A stretch of 64,000 nucleotides of DNA, taken from NCBI RefSeq assembly GCF_001457455.1, contig NZ_LN831026.1:1612001-1676000 (forward strand), read 5' to 3'. The notes below the pieces were generated by a model. It did no database searches. It worked only from the letters and a program-made list of their open reading frames with translations, and was not told where the DNA came from. A program made the translations under genes and the position numbers. Origin of the DNA: Corynebacterium diphtheriae (GTDB lineage Bacteria; Actinomycetota; Actinomycetes; Mycobacteriales; Mycobacteriaceae). Position 1 is the first letter of the stretch. Each line of letters opens with the position of its first letter. Shown piece after piece: positions 48,405-58,462 of this stretch.

Positions 48405-48749
48405 TTAGTTAAATGAATCACCACAAGCGCAAGAGCCTGTGGCATTCGGGTTATCAATGGTAAAGCCCTGGGATTCAATCGTGTCAGCAAAGTCGATCGT
48501 CGCGCCAGCAAGATAAGGCACAGACATTTTGTCAACGACTAGACGAACGCCACCGACCTCATCGACCTTATCTCCGTCGAGGTCACGATCGTCAAAATAA
48601 AGCTGGTAACGCAAACCAGAGCAGCCACCTGGCTGAACCGCGATGCGCAGCGAAAGGTCGGTGCGACCCTCCTGCTCCAGCAAAGCTTTAGCTTTTGCAG
48701 CAGCAGCATCGCTCAAAATAACGCCTGTATTGGAAGCAGGTGCAGTCAT
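48405..48749 (-). CDS. erpA: A-type iron-sulfur cluster carrier (HesB/ErpA)
   Basis: 114 residues. The three cluster-binding cysteines are C43 (QPGGCSGLRY), C107 and C109 (GSCACGDSF). A-type carriers hand Fe-S clusters to target enzymes; possible clients in this window are LipA and QcrA, though this is inference. The length is standard. The gene converges with ltsA. Confidence 0.94.
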   Translation of the reverse strand: MTAPASNTGVILSDAAAAKAKALLEQEGRTDLSLRIAVQPGGCSGLRYQLYFDDRDLDGDKVDEVGGVRLVVDKMSVPYLAGATIDFADTIESQGFTIDNPNATGSCACGDSFN

Positions 48750-48967
48750 GTTTCTCCTTCAAATTTTTATAGCTCCGGTGTCGCACAATATTGTGAAACA
48801 CCGTGGGTAGAACCTAGGGTATCGCACCTTAGTGCGTGATCGCATAATGCGGTTACCGATGCTGGTACTAACGGCGTACCCCCAATGTTTATTCCGCAGT
48901 CATTCTATGCCCTCATATCTGGCTGGTCTGTTCCACTTTTCAGCTGATTCCTTGTAGCCTAGAACTC

Positions 48968-49642
48968 GTGAAAACCCCAAGTGACAATTCCTCTGAATCG
49001 CCTAATACTCAAAGCGCTTATGCCTCGCATGCTTCCAAGGCATATACCCCAAAGAAGGGGCGACCTACCCCAACGCGGAAAGAAGCAGAGGTTCACGCTG
49101 GATCTTTCCGTTCTCGTTATTCGCCTAACGAATCATGGAGCGAGGATCGCAAAAAGCGTAAAGAACTCAAAGCTTCTATGAGCAAAGAAGAATGGAAGGC
49201 TTACAAGAAGAAGCAAGCTGATGCTTCCAAGCAGAGGCGTCGCGAAGCCCAAATGGCTATGGACAGCGGCGATGAGCGCTATCTGTTACCTCGTGATCGC
49301 GGTGAAGAGCGCCGCTATATCCGCAACCTCGTCGATTCCAAGCGATACATCAATAACCTAATGATGCCTCTCGCTCTAGCTTTGCTCGTCGTTATGCTTT
49401 TCGGCAACAAGTTCCCCGCCGTCGCCGCAATGATTTCCACCGGTGCCCTCGTCGTGATCTTGGTATTCCTTTTGGAAGGTATTTTGCTTGGTCGCAAGGC
49501 AGCACGCATGGCTCGTGAGAAATTCCCACACACCTCTGAATCCGCTTTCTCTCTCGGATTCTATGCCTACGGTAGAGCAACACAGCCACGTCGCTGGCGT
49601 ACGCCAAAGCCACAGGTCAATATCGGAGATAAGGTTTCCTAA
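48968..49642 (+). CDS. DUF3043 membrane protein
   Basis: 224 residues. The N-terminal region is very basic (KKGRPTPTRKEAEVHAG, KRKELKASMSKEEWKAYKKKQADASKQRR), followed by YLLPRDRGEERRYIRNLVDSKR and two transmembrane helices (about 133-153 and 157-177). This is the DUF3043 pattern. The GTG start lacks an SD and is close behind TAGCCT/TAGAAC boxes, so it may be leaderless. Its stop touches the cobU start, implying co-transcription. Function unknown. Confidence 0.88.
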   Translation: MKTPSDNSSESPNTQSAYASHASKAYTPKKGRPTPTRKEAEVHAGSFRSRYSPNESWSEDRKKRKELKASMSKEEWKAYKKKQADASKQRRREAQMAMDSGDERYLLPRDRGEERRYIRNLVDSKRYINNLMMPLALALLVVMLFGNKFPAVAAMISTGALVVILVFLLEGILLGRKAARMAREKFPHTSESAFSLGFYAYGRATQPRRWRTPKPQVNIGDKVS

Positions 49643-50191
49643 ATGCTCACGCTAGTGTTGGGCGGAGCACGCTCGGGAAAATCAGTGTTCGCTGAACAGC
49701 TCGTGGGGGCACAATCGTGCCTCTACGTAGCCACGGCGCGTCCGTTTGAAGGGGAATTCGACGCTGACTTTCGTTCTCGGATTGCAACACATATCGAGCG
49801 ACGACCTAAATATTGGGACACAAATGACCAACACGACCTCATCGAAATTCTTAAAAACGAGCAGCTAGATCACGACACGCTATTGGTCGATGATCTCGGC
49901 ACATGGCTCACTCACATTCTTGATACTCAAAAAGCATGGGACGACCCCACTCAGTTAGTTTCTACTGTGTGTGACGACCTCGTTGCAGCGCTTTCCGCTG
50001 CTGGCAAGAACCGCAACATCATAGTGGTGAGTCCAGAAGTTGGAATGGGCATTATTCCTTCTCACCCAGCTGGCCGACGCTTCCGCGACTCTATTGGAAA
50101 AGTAAACGCTGCTGTGGCAGCTTGTTGCGACCGAGTGGTGCTCGTTGTTGCGGGATTGGCACTAGAGTTGAAACCCGTAAGTGGCGACTAG
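49643..50191 (+). CDS. cobU: Adenosylcobinamide kinase / guanylyltransferase
   Basis: 182 residues. The P-loop GGARSGKS is at 7-14. YVATARPFEGEF and RIATHIERRPKYW (substrate His for GMP attachment) follow, then LLVDDLGTWL and the C-terminal VVSPEVGMGIIP. CobU phosphorylates adenosylcobinamide and attaches GMP, the first steps of nucleotide-loop assembly. The ATG directly follows the DUF3043 stop. It leads a cobU-cobT-cobS cluster. Confidence 0.94.
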   Translation: MLTLVLGGARSGKSVFAEQLVGAQSCLYVATARPFEGEFDADFRSRIATHIERRPKYWDTNDQHDLIEILKNEQLDHDTLLVDDLGTWLTHILDTQKAWDDPTQLVSTVCDDLVAALSAAGKNRNIIVVSPEVGMGIIPSHPAGRRFRDSIGKVNAAVAACCDRVVLVVAGLALELKPVSGD

Positions 50192-50240
50192 TGCCAACAG
50201 CCTTTGTTACCTATTGCTCCATGCTTCAAGGAGATACCTG

Positions 50241-51311
50241 ATGCAGCCTTCGGATTTTTTTCCAAAGATTGACTACCCAGATGAAGACCTAGCTCAGCAA
50301 GCTCGCGAGCTACAACTTAATCTGACGAAACCTACGGGGTCATTATCGCGGCTTGAGGATCTTGGTGTGTGGTTGTCGTCATGCCAAGGTCAGGTTCCGC
50401 CGCATCAAATTTCCCGCCCTCGCATGGTCATTTTTGCAGGTGACCATGGCATCGCATTAAATAGCGTATCGCCCTACCCCATCGAAGTATCGCTACAGAT
50501 GGCCGAAAATATTCGCAATGGTGGTGCTGGTATCAACGCAATTTCGAATGCTTCCGGAATCGGTGTACGAGTTGCCGATATTTCGCTGAACCACGATGTG
50601 GACGGCCCAGAGCGCGTTTCTCGGTCATGCGGTTCTATCGATCATGAAGATGCGATGACCGAAGAACAATTGGTGCGTGCCATTGAGATCGGTAAGCGTA
50701 TCGCCGACGAGGAAATCGACGCTGGAGCCGATCTTCTTATGGCTGGAGATTTGGGCATTGGTAACACCACACCTTCTGCTGTCATCATTGGCCTTTTTTC
50801 ACACCAGGAACCTGTCGTGGTTACTGGTCGCGGTTCTGGAGTAGACGATGAAGGATGGAAGCGTAAAGTCGCAGCCGTTCGCGATGCGATGTTCCGTGTG
50901 CGCAAATATCGCGATGATCCACTAGCAATTATGCAGAAAGTAACTTCCCCTGAGTTGGTTGCTATGGGAGCTTTTATCGCTCAAGCTGCAGTGCGTCGCA
51001 CCCCAGTTATTTTGGATGGAGTTGTAGTTACCGCATCGGCAATTTTGGCTGAGAACTTAGCGCCTGGTGCGCGTAAGTGGATGCAAGCCGGACATCAATC
51101 AGCCGAGCCTGCTCATAAGTTCGCTTTAAGCTACCTAGGTCTAGAGCCCCTGCTTAAATTGGGACTTCGTTTGGGCGAAGGATCGGGCGCGGCTGCAGCA
51201 TTCCCTCTGGTTCAGATTGCTGCTCATATCATGACGGACATGGCCACTTTTGATACTGCGGGTGTTTCTGGCAAAGGTGCAGTCCCTGCCAATCGCTCGA
51301 TGAAACAGTAG
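50241..51311 (+). CDS. cobT: Nicotinate-nucleotide--dimethylbenzimidazole phosphoribosyltransferase
   Basis: About 356 residues. CobT makes alpha-ribazole phosphate, the lower ligand precursor. KPTGSLSRLEDLGVWL, MVIFAGDHGIA, GDLGIGNTTPSA and the C-terminal LGLRLGEGSGAAAAFPLV are family blocks, with the catalytic Glu in the last. The frame extends upstream to 50181 and overlaps cobU, but the ATG at 50241 has AAGGAG seven bases upstream. Confidence 0.95.
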   Translation: MQPSDFFPKIDYPDEDLAQQARELQLNLTKPTGSLSRLEDLGVWLSSCQGQVPPHQISRPRMVIFAGDHGIALNSVSPYPIEVSLQMAENIRNGGAGINAISNASGIGVRVADISLNHDVDGPERVSRSCGSIDHEDAMTEEQLVRAIEIGKRIADEEIDAGADLLMAGDLGIGNTTPSAVIIGLFSHQEPVVVTGRGSGVDDEGWKRKVAAVRDAMFRVRKYRDDPLAIMQKVTSPELVAMGAFIAQAAVRRTPVILDGVVVTASAILAENLAPGARKWMQAGHQSAEPAHKFALSYLGLEPLLKLGLRLGEGSGAAAAFPLVQIAAHIMTDMATFDTAGVSGKGAVPANRSMKQ

Positions 51312-51318
51312 TTTCTAT

Positions 51319-52143
51319 ATGTCTGGAAAAGCATATTTTGTCAACGGTGAGCATGGGCCTGCGATTATCGAAGGCCCACTGACTGCACTGAATTGGTTGA
51401 CTATTTTGCCTGTTCCCAGCGCCACGGCATTCGATCGTGTCACAGGCGGACGCGTTATGGCATCTGTGCCCTTTATTGGCATTGTGTTGGGAATTGTTGG
51501 CGGTGCTATTGCGTTCGCTGCAACGTCGCTCGGGGTGGCGTCGATAGTCGCTGCGACGAGCATCGTGTGTTTTTGGGAGCTATTTACACGATTTATGCAT
51601 CTCGACGGGCTTGCCGACGTCTCCGATGCCTTAGGTTCCTATGCACCACCCGCGCGTGCACGTGAAATTATCGCGGACCCGGCAACAGGACTGATCGGTA
51701 TGGGCGCATGCCTGATTTCAATTTTGATCCACATCAGTTCTTTCACTGCACTTCTCGATGCTCACCTCTGGTGGATGGTGATGATTACCCCGATGATCGG
51801 ACGGTTTTGTGCCATCTTCGGGGCTCATTCACGGCTCAAACCCATGAACCCTACTGGTTTTGGTGCAATGCTCATTGGCACAGTGAAAACTCACACTATT
51901 ATCGCGTGGTTATGCGTGCTCCTTGTAATATGCATCGGCGTTCCCCTCGTAATGGATCGCGGTGAGCTGATCACTATAACTATCCTGGGGCTGCTGTGCT
52001 CAGTAACTTTAGCTTTAGTAGAAATTCACCATCTTCATCGCCGGTTTGAAGGCATGAATGGCGATACCACCGGCTTTATCATGCATTCTGCGACTGCGCT
52101 TTGCGCATTAGTCTTTGCTGTAGGAGTGGGCATAGTAGCTTAA
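51319..52143 (+). CDS. cobS: Adenosylcobinamide-GDP ribazoletransferase (cobalamin synthase)
   Basis: 274 residues, about seven transmembrane helices. LNWLTILPVP near the N-terminus, RFMHLDGLADVSDALG with the acidic active-site motif, and ADPATGLIGMGAC are CobS signatures. It joins alpha-ribazole to adenosylcobinamide-GDP in the membrane, finishing the cobalamin ring-tail assembly. It follows cobT by seven bases without a clear SD, so translational coupling is likely. Confidence 0.94.
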   Translation: MSGKAYFVNGEHGPAIIEGPLTALNWLTILPVPSATAFDRVTGGRVMASVPFIGIVLGIVGGAIAFAATSLGVASIVAATSIVCFWELFTRFMHLDGLADVSDALGSYAPPARAREIIADPATGLIGMGACLISILIHISSFTALLDAHLWWMVMITPMIGRFCAIFGAHSRLKPMNPTGFGAMLIGTVKTHTIIAWLCVLLVICIGVPLVMDRGELITITILGLLCSVTLALVEIHHLHRRFEGMNGDTTGFIMHSATALCALVFAVGVGIVA

Positions 52144-52158
52144 AGCCGCAAAACTCCA

Positions 52159-52194
52159 GAGCCGACTCCCCCTGTTTTCAGAAGGAGTCGGCTC
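52159..52194. terminator. Hairpin between cobS and ilvE
   Basis: GAGCCGACTCC (52159-52169) pairs with GGAGTCGGCTC (52184-52194) between two convergent genes. T-runs are weak on both sides (AATCTCGTT and TGGAGTTTTG). Confidence 0.75.
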
Positions 52195-52219
52195 AATCTC
52201 GTTATAGAAGAGAAATAAT

Positions 52220-53326
52220 TTACGCCTCTACGAGAGTGTGCATCCATCCGTGAGCATCAGCAACACTTCCGCGCTGGATTCCAGTAAGTGCCTCACGAAG
52301 CTGCATGGTGATCGAACCTGCATCGTTGTTGTTTACCAAGAACTCACCATGGGTGGACTTCACAGATCCAACTGGGGTAATCACGGCCGCAGTACCGCAA
52401 GCAAATGCTTCGCTCATAGCTCCGCTCGTAGCGGTTTCTTCCCACTCGCCCTTAGACACCAAGCGTTCTTCAGTGGTGTAGCCAAGATCGCGAGCAACCT
52501 GCAACAAAGAATCACGGGTAACACCAGGAAGCAGTGAACCGGACAGCTTCGGGGTAATCACGTGAGCCTGATCCCCTTTGCCCATGACGAAGAAGAGGTT
52601 CATTCCGCCCATCTCTTCGATGTAGTTGTGCTCGATTGCATCGAGCCATACAACCTGATCGCAGCCTTTTTCCGCTGCCTGGGTTTGCGCGATGAGCGAT
52701 GCTGCGTAGTTACCTGCGAACTTAGCCGCACCAGTACCACCAGGAGCTGCACGAACGTAATCTTCAGACAGCCATACTGACACAGGCTTGATGCCACCAG
52801 AGAAATAGGCACCGGCTGGCGAAGCAATAACAAAATAGCGGTAAGACTTCGAGGAATGAACACCCAACGTGGTCTCGGTAGCGATCATGAATGGGCGCAG
52901 ATAGAGCGATTCCTCACCACCGGCAGCTGGAACCCAGTCGTGGTCTACTGAGACGAGCTGCTGAATTGACTCGATAAAGACCTCGATAGGAAGCTCTGGC
53001 ATAGCCAAACGCTGAGCGGAGCGCTGGAAACGCGCCGCATTTGCTTCCGGACGGAAGGTACGGATGGTGCCATCAGCATGGCGGTAGGCTTTCAGGCCTT
53101 CGAAAATTGCTTGCCCATAGTGGAACACCGAGGCAGCAGGGTCCAAGGACACTGGCGCATATGGCTGTACCTGTGCATTGTGCCAGCCTTCAGTTTCGTT
53201 CCAATCGATAGTGACCATGTGGTCGGTGAAATACTTGCCAAAGCCGGGGTTGGCAACAATTTCTTGTACTTTGTCTGCTGGAGTTGGGTTCGGATGATCG
53301 ATTTTCTTAAACGTAATAGAGCTCAT
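52220..53326 (-). CDS. ilvE: Branched-chain amino acid aminotransferase
   Basis: About 368 residues, a fold IV PLP enzyme that transaminates leucine, isoleucine and valine with 2-oxoglutarate. [49 protein letters not shown] (region of the PLP lysine), [11 protein letters not shown] and [15 protein letters not shown] are diagnostic. The frame extends to 53362, but the ATG at 53326 ([10 protein letters not shown]) matches the family start. The SD is weak. Confidence 0.95.
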   Translation of the reverse strand: MSSITFKKIDHPNPTPADKVQEIVANPGFGKYFTDHMVTIDWNETEGWHNAQVQPYAPVSLDPAASVFHYGQAIFEGLKAYRHADGTIRTFRPEANAARFQRSAQRLAMPELPIEVFIESIQQLVSVDHDWVPAAGGEESLYLRPFMIATETTLGVHSSKSYRYFVIASPAGAYFSGGIKPVSVWLSEDYVRAAPGGTGAAKFAGNYAASLIAQTQAAEKGCDQVVWLDAIEHNYIEEMGGMNLFFVMGKGDQAHVITPKLSGSLLPGVTRDSLLQVARDLGYTTEERLVSKGEWEETATSGAMSEAFACGTAAVITPVGSVKSTHGEFLVNNNDAGSITMQLREALTGIQRGSVADAHGWMHTLVEA

Positions 53327-53435
53327 GGACTTCAACGTACACCAGACATCCTCGCATGCCATTGGCTAAGCTGGACAACACTAAAATTTTTCCTTGGCTT
53401 TTGCGCCAACTACCAACTTTTGGAGGTATATACCT

Positions 53436-54938
53436 GTGAGCGCACAGTTCTCACTGCCGGCGACCGGACTAGCTACTCAACTCGAGTTGTCTAAGAAACT
53501 CCCCGAGGATATTGATGCTCTTGTCGTCCCAACGTTTAAGGGCGAGGATGGTCTTGAACTCGCAGCCAGCGGTTTGTTCGATGAAAACCTTGAGATTGCC
53601 ATTTGGGATTTACTCGTAGCAGTCGGAGCCACTGGTAAGCAGGGCGAAGTTGTACGCATCCCATCCATCGAGGGCATTGAGGTCGACTTCATCGTCGGCG
53701 TGGGCTTGGGGGATAACGATTCGCTTGACGACGACACCCTGCGTCGTGCAGCTGGCGATGCAGCTCGAAGCTTGGCGGGTGTTCAGCATGTTGCTACGAC
53801 GTTGGGAGCTTTCGGTCTGCAACCTGCTGTTGAGGGCTTTGCACTGGGTGCTTATAACTACACCGGCGTGCGCTCGAAGCAAAAGAAGCCGCTGCCTTTG
53901 GAAAAGGTTACGTTCATTTCCCTTGGTGATAAAAAGGCTGCGAAAGAAGAATTCACCGTAGGCCAGATTATTGCGGAATCTGTGGCTTTGTGCCGCGATC
54001 TAGTCAATGCGCCTTCCTCTCATCTCTACCCAGAGTCCTACGCGGCGATTATCCGAGACACTGCCGAGAAATTCGGCCTCGGTGTAGAAATTTTGGATGA
54101 AAAGAAGCTGGAGAAGCAGGGCTTTGGCGGCATTTTGGCCGTGGGTACCGGCTCCTCCCGTAAACCTCGTTTGGTCCGGTTGACTTGGGCACCAAAGAAG
54201 GCCAAAAAATCCATCGCGCTGGTGGGTAAAGGCATCACCTTCGATACCGGTGGAATTTCTCTCAAGCCAAGCGCTGGCATGGACGACATGATCTCCGATA
54301 TGGGCGGCTCTGCCACCATGGTGGCCACGATCATTGCTGCGGCTCGTCTTGGAGTAAAGCTCAATGTCACAGCAACTATCCCGTTGGCGGAAAATATGCC
54401 AGGCGGCAATGCTTTCCGCCCAGGTGATGTGATTACCCACTATGGCGGAATTACCTCGGAAATCCTTAATACTGATGCTGAGGGCCGCTTGGTGCTCGCG
54501 GACGCTATTGCACGCGCCAGCGAAGACAAGCCCGACTATTTGCTGAACGTCGCAACGCTGACGGGTGCACAAATCGTTGCACTCGGTGATCGCACCTCCG
54601 GAGTTATGGGATCCGATAAATTCCGTGATTCGGTAGCTCTCACCGGTCGTACAGTTGGTGAACCAGCATGGGCAATGCCGCTGCCAGAGGAAATTGGCGA
54701 GGACGTAAAATCCCCTGTTGCCGATATCCGTAACGTCACCGGTTCTCGTTCCGGCGGCATGATGGCAGCTGGCTGGTACCTCAGCCACTTCGTTGGCGAA
54801 GGCATCGAATGGGCTCACGTCGATATTGCGGGACCTGCCTACAACAAAGCGGGCGTCTACGGATACATTCCTAAGCGCGCCACGGGTGTACCTGTACGTA
54901 CATTCGTGCAGGTGCTCTCTAACCTCGCTGAGCAGTAA
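53436..54938 (+). CDS. pepA: Leucyl aminopeptidase (M17)
   Basis: About 500 residues. The C-terminal M17 catalytic domain has VGKGITFDTGGISLKP, DMGGSATM and the NTDAEGRLVLADA signature with two-metal ligands. Members cleave N-terminal amino acids and in some bacteria also bind DNA. The frame reaches back to 53394, but the GTG at 53436 has GGAGG nine bases upstream. It is divergent from ilvE. Confidence 0.95.
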   Translation: MSAQFSLPATGLATQLELSKKLPEDIDALVVPTFKGEDGLELAASGLFDENLEIAIWDLLVAVGATGKQGEVVRIPSIEGIEVDFIVGVGLGDNDSLDDDTLRRAAGDAARSLAGVQHVATTLGAFGLQPAVEGFALGAYNYTGVRSKQKKPLPLEKVTFISLGDKKAAKEEFTVGQIIAESVALCRDLVNAPSSHLYPESYAAIIRDTAEKFGLGVEILDEKKLEKQGFGGILAVGTGSSRKPRLVRLTWAPKKAKKSIALVGKGITFDTGGISLKPSAGMDDMISDMGGSATMVATIIAAARLGVKLNVTATIPLAENMPGGNAFRPGDVITHYGGITSEILNTDAEGRLVLADAIARASEDKPDYLLNVATLTGAQIVALGDRTSGVMGSDKFRDSVALTGRTVGEPAWAMPLPEEIGEDVKSPVADIRNVTGSRSGGMMAAGWYLSHFVGEGIEWAHVDIAGPAYNKAGVYGYIPKRATGVPVRTFVQVLSNLAEQ

Positions 54939-54952
54939 CACCTAATAAGAAT

Positions 54953-54992
54953 AAAGTGGTCAAGGATCTCTAGTCCTTGACCACTTTATTTT
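54953..54992. terminator. Bidirectional terminator after pepA
   Basis: AAAGTGGTCAAGGA (54953-54966) pairs perfectly with TCCTTGACCACTTT (54974-54987). ATTTTATTTATTT follows on the plus strand, and the minus strand continues ATTCTTATT. Confidence 0.92.
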
Positions 54993-55001
54993 ATTTATTT
55001 G

Positions 55002-55397
55002 CTATTGAGATTCCCCGCGTTCTCTTTGTAATTTTTCGCGACGTTCACGTTGTTCTTCGCGTTTACGCAAGATTCGATCCCGCTCAATTTTTTCGCGCAT
55101 CCGCTGAGGGTATCCGGTTTCTTCTACGTCATAGACTGGTACTCCCAAAGTGGAACTAATCACATCTATGCCTTTAGGGCCTCCGATGCGGCGACGTGTA
55201 AATTCGCCAGTGATATCAACCAGTACTACGGACATTTCATTCACAATTGTTTCCGGTTCGACAAAAGCTTCCACAACAGCATGTGTGCTTACCCACTCTT
55301 GGAGGTAGCGAAGGTCTGCTTCCCGCACTGTTTCTCCAGGACCACGGGCAGGCTTAATGTTGGAACGAGGAGATTTTCTGCCAAAAAGGTTGAACAC
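55002..55397 (-). CDS. Conserved hypothetical protein
   Basis: About 131 residues, no family recognised. Visible are a basic N-terminus ([18 protein letters not shown]), a mixed alpha/beta core ([45 protein letters not shown]) and a strongly charged C-terminal helix of Arg, Glu and Lys from about residue 98. The frame opens at a TTG at 55418, but TAGAAT lies eight bases before the GTG at 55397, suggesting a leaderless mRNA starting there. It is divergent from aceF and converges with pepA. Confidence 0.65.
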   Translation of the reverse strand: MFNLFGRKSPRSNIKPARGPGETVREADLRYLQEWVSTHAVVEAFVEPETIVNEMSVVLVDITGEFTRRRIGGPKGIDVISSTLGVPVYDVEETGYPQRMREKIERDRILRKREEQRERREKLQRERGESQ

Positions 55398-55522
55398 AAT
55401 CCACAATTCTAGGGGCAAAATCGCAATCTTGGGGCCATCCGAGTCACACTGTGCCGGACAAAACGGTATCCTCGTATGTTATTAAAGTTCTTAACACTCG
55501 ACTTGCGAGGAGTCTTTACACA

Positions 55523-57475
55523 ATGGCGCACTCCGTTGTAATGCCTGAACTGGGCGAATCCGTCACCGAAGGTACCATCACCCAGTGGCTGAAGTCCGTT
55601 GGTGACACGGTCACTGCCGACGAGCCGTTGCTCGAGGTATCTACTGACAAGGTCGACACTGAAGTTCCTTCGCCTGTCTCCGGTGTCTTGCTTGAGATCA
55701 AGTTTGAGGAAGATGACACCGTAGACGTCGGAGACGTTATTGCGATTATTGGCGAAGAAGGCGACGCTCCAGCTGCCAAGGAAGAGCAAAAAGTCGAGGA
55801 GCCACAAGCTGAGGCACCAAAGGCTGAAGCAGCTGACTCCACCGACGTAGTCATGCCTGAACTCGGCGAGTCCGTCACCGAAGGCACCATCACCCAGTGG
55901 CTGAAGTCCGTTGGCGACACCGTCGACGTTGACGAACCACTCCTCGAAGTCTCCACCGACAAGGTCGACACCGAAGTCCCATCCCCAGTCGCTGGCACCA
56001 TCCTCGAAATCCTCTTCAACGAAGACGACACCGTCGACGTCGGAGACGTAATCGTTCGCGTTGGCACCCCAGGATCTGCTCCAGCAGCCAAGGAAGAGCC
56101 AGCCGAGGAGCCAAAAGCCGAGACACCAAAGGAAGAGCCAAAAGCTGAGGCACCAAAGGCTGAAGCAGCTGACTCCACCGACGTAGTCATGCCTGAACTC
56201 GGCGAGTCCGTCACCGAAGGCACCATCACCCAGTGGCTGAAGTCCGTTGGCGACACCGTCGACGTTGACGAACCACTCCTCGAAGTCTCCACCGACAAGG
56301 TCGACACCGAAGTCCCATCCCCAGTCGCTGGCACCATCCTCGAAATCCTCTTCAACGAAGACGACACCGTCGACGTCGGAGACGTAATCGTTCGCGTTGG
56401 CACCCCAGGATCTGCTCCAGCAGCCAAGGAAGAGCCAGCCAAGGAGCCAAAAGCCGAGACACCAAAGGAAGAGCCAAAAGCTGAGGCACCAAAGGCTGAG
56501 CCAAAGAAGGAAGCTCCTGCCAAGACCATCAACAACGAGAACGTCCCTTACGTCACTCCGCTGGTCCGCAAGCTGGCTGACAAGCACGGCGTTGATCTGA
56601 CCACTGTTGAAGGCACTGGTATTGGTGGACGCATCCGCAAACAGGATGTTTTGGCTGCTGCTGGCGTTGGCGCAGCCCCTGCAGCACAGGTTGCTCCTGC
56701 CCAGCCAGTTTCTGCAGCATCCACCAAGTCCGTGGATCCAGAGAAGCAGAAGCTGATCGGTACAACTCAGAAGGTCAACCGTATCCGAGAGATCACCGCG
56801 CGCAAGACTGTGGAGGCTTTGCAGATTTCTGCTCAGCTCACCCAGCTGCATGAGGTCGATATGACTAAGGTTGCGGAACTGCGTAAGGCCAACAAGCCAG
56901 CCTTCCAAGAAAAGCACGGTGTGAACCTCACCTACTTGCCATTCTTTGCAAAGGCAATTGTTGAGGCTTTGGTTGCTCACCCGAACGTCAATGCGTCCTA
57001 CAACGCTGAGACAAAGGAGATGACCTACCACGCTGATGTCAACCTCTCCATCGCCGTTGATACCCCAGCTGGTCTGCTTACCCCTGTTATCCACAAGGCT
57101 CAGGAGTTGTCCTTGCCTGAGCTCGCTAAGGCAATTGTCGATTTGGCTGACCGTGCTCGTAACAACAAGCTCAAGCCGAATGATCTTTCCGGTGGCACCT
57201 TCACCATTACCAACATTGGTTCTGAGGGCGCTCTCAGCGATACCCCAATCTTGGTTCCACCACAGGCAGGTATCTTGGGTACCGGCGCTATTGTTAAGCG
57301 TCCAGTAGTCATCACGGAAGATGGCATCGATTCGATTGCTATTCGCCAGATGGTCTACTTGCCACTTAGCTACGATCACCAGATCGTCGATGGTGCCGAT
57401 GCAGGTCGTTTCTTGACCACCATCAAGGATCGCCTTGAGACTGCAAACTTCGAAGGCGACCTCGAACTCTCCTAG
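55523..57475 (+). CDS. aceF: Dihydrolipoamide acyltransferase (E2) with three lipoyl domains
   Basis: 650 residues. Three lipoyl domains carry the lipoyl-lysine motif TDKVDTE at K43, K147 and K259, joined by Ala/Pro/Glu/Lys linkers. A peripheral-subunit-binding domain ([17 protein letters not shown], about 337-372) and the catalytic acyltransferase domain with DHQIVDG (H619, D623) follow. In corynebacteria this E2 serves pyruvate dehydrogenase and also works with OdhA in a mixed complex. The ATG at 55523 has GAGGAG ten bases upstream; the upstream ATG at 55451 is not needed. The lipB and lipA genes, which lipoylate it, follow. Confidence 0.96.
   Translation: MAHSVVMPELGESVTEGTITQWLKSVGDTVTADEPLLEVSTDKVDTEVPSPVSGVLLEIKFEEDDTVDVGDVIAIIGEEGDAPAAKEEQKVEEPQAEAPKAEAADSTDVVMPELGESVTEGTITQWLKSVGDTVDVDEPLLEVSTDKVDTEVPSPVAGTILEILFNEDDTVDVGDVIVRVGTPGSAPAAKEEPAEEPKAETPKEEPKAEAPKAEAADSTDVVMPELGESVTEGTITQWLKSVGDTVDVDEPLLEVSTDKVDTEVPSPVAGTILEILFNEDDTVDVGDVIVRVGTPGSAPAAKEEPAKEPKAETPKEEPKAEAPKAEPKKEAPAKTINNENVPYVTPLVRKLADKHGVDLTTVEGTGIGGRIRKQDVLAAAGVGAAPAAQVAPAQPVSAASTKSVDPEKQKLIGTTQKVNRIREITARKTVEALQISAQLTQLHEVDMTKVAELRKANKPAFQEKHGVNLTYLPFFAKAIVEALVAHPNVNASYNAETKEMTYHADVNLSIAVDTPAGLLTPVIHKAQELSLPELAKAIVDLADRARNNKLKPNDLSGGTFTITNIGSEGALSDTPILVPPQAGILGTGAIVKRPVVITEDGIDSIAIRQMVYLPLSYDHQIVDGADAGRFLTTIKDRLETANFEGDLELS
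55811..56482 (+). repeat. Near-perfect 336-bp tandem duplication inside aceF
   Basis: Bases 55811-56146 and 56147-56482 align with a single difference (GAG against AAG in the linker). A further partial copy of the repeat start is seen at 56483. Each unit encodes one lipoyl domain plus linker. The first lipoyl domain is clearly diverged at synonymous sites. Confidence 0.95.
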
Positions 57476-57492
57476 TTCGTAGCACGCTTTAC

Positions 57493-57560
57493 AAACGCCT
57501 CGTGGCAGACCTTGCTTTCACAACAACGCCTGCCACGAGGCGTTTCGTTTTGTCCTCGTT
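57493..57560 (+). terminator. aceF terminator
   Basis: AAACGCCTCGTGGCAG (57493-57508) pairs perfectly with CTGCCACGAGGCGTTT (57540-57555) over a 31-nt loop, followed by CGTTTTG. Confidence 0.85.
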
Positions 57561-57591
57561 GCTTTAGTAATGGCGGACTATAGTGTGATCC

Positions 57592-58344
57592 ATGACTGCT
57601 GTTCGAGATCCGTTCTTTCCAGCCGACCAATCCATCCGTGCTTCCCACAACCCCATAGAAGTGCGCGAACTCGGCATGATGGATTATCAACGCGCATGGG
57701 ATCTCCAAGCAGAGCTAAATAAGCAACGCCAACATGACGAAATCAATGACGTCATTTTGGTGCTGGAGCACCCCAGTATCTACACCGCGGGCAAGCGCAC
57801 GCAGCCTTCTGATCGCCCCCAGAACGGCTTACCGGTTATTGATGTGGATCGCGGGGGCCGGATCACGTGGCATGGTCCGGGGCAGCTGGTGATGTACCCG
57901 ATCATCAAACTTGCCGAGCCCATCGATGTTGTCGATTATGTCCGCCGCGAAGAAGAAGCCCTGATTCACGTCATCCGTACTCATGGGATTCCTAACGCAG
58001 GGCGTATCGACGGCCGCTCAGGAGTGTGGGTCCCAGGAAAAACTCCGGAAGAACACCGTAAGGTTGCCGCTTTAGGTATTCGCATTGCCGGTGGCGTGAC
58101 CATGCATGGTTTAGCTCTGAACTGTGACAATACGGTGGAGTTCTATGATTACATCGTTCCGTGTGGCATCTCCGATGCTGGGGTGACCACGATGTCACAA
58201 GAAGTGGGAAGTGATGTCACCACTCAGTCGATGACAGCTCCCCTACTTGCCGCCCTCGATGATGCGTTTGCTGGTCGGCTCGTTGTCGCCGATCATAGCT
58301 TTGCTTCGGCTCCGGACCCTACGAAGATTCCTCAACGCCCCTAA
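57592..58344 (+). CDS. lipB: Octanoyl-ACP:protein octanoyltransferase
   Basis: 250 residues. LipB moves octanoate from acyl carrier protein to the lipoyl-domain lysine. [55 protein letters not shown] and the catalytic Cys in YIVPCGI are family motifs. TATAGT ends seven bases before the ATG, suggesting a leaderless transcript. It acts with LipA on AceF, encoded upstream. Confidence 0.95.
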   Translation: MTAVRDPFFPADQSIRASHNPIEVRELGMMDYQRAWDLQAELNKQRQHDEINDVILVLEHPSIYTAGKRTQPSDRPQNGLPVIDVDRGGRITWHGPGQLVMYPIIKLAEPIDVVDYVRREEEALIHVIRTHGIPNAGRIDGRSGVWVPGKTPEEHRKVAALGIRIAGGVTMHGLALNCDNTVEFYDYIVPCGISDAGVTTMSQEVGSDVTTQSMTAPLLAALDDAFAGRLVVADHSFASAPDPTKIPQRP

Positions 58345-58462
58345 TTGCAGATACGACAACAAATTAAGGGGTGCTTCTTGCTGGTTGTTTACGTTCGTGT
58401 CGACGACCACAGCAATCACGAGTACTCTGCAAAGGGTGACTAAAGCACCCGAAGGACGCAGA

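Noticed and set aside
55516..56535. 339-residue Ser/Gly/Ala-rich minus-strand frame
   Set aside because: A second antisense shadow of the aceF repeats; low-complexity translation with no start signal.
55409..57379. 656-residue open frame on the minus strand, antisense to aceF
   Set aside because: It is the mirror of the repeated, codon-biased lipoyl-domain sequence. Its composition (repeated Trp/Leu/Gly/Asp stretches) is not protein-like, it has no SD, and aceF on the other strand is certain.
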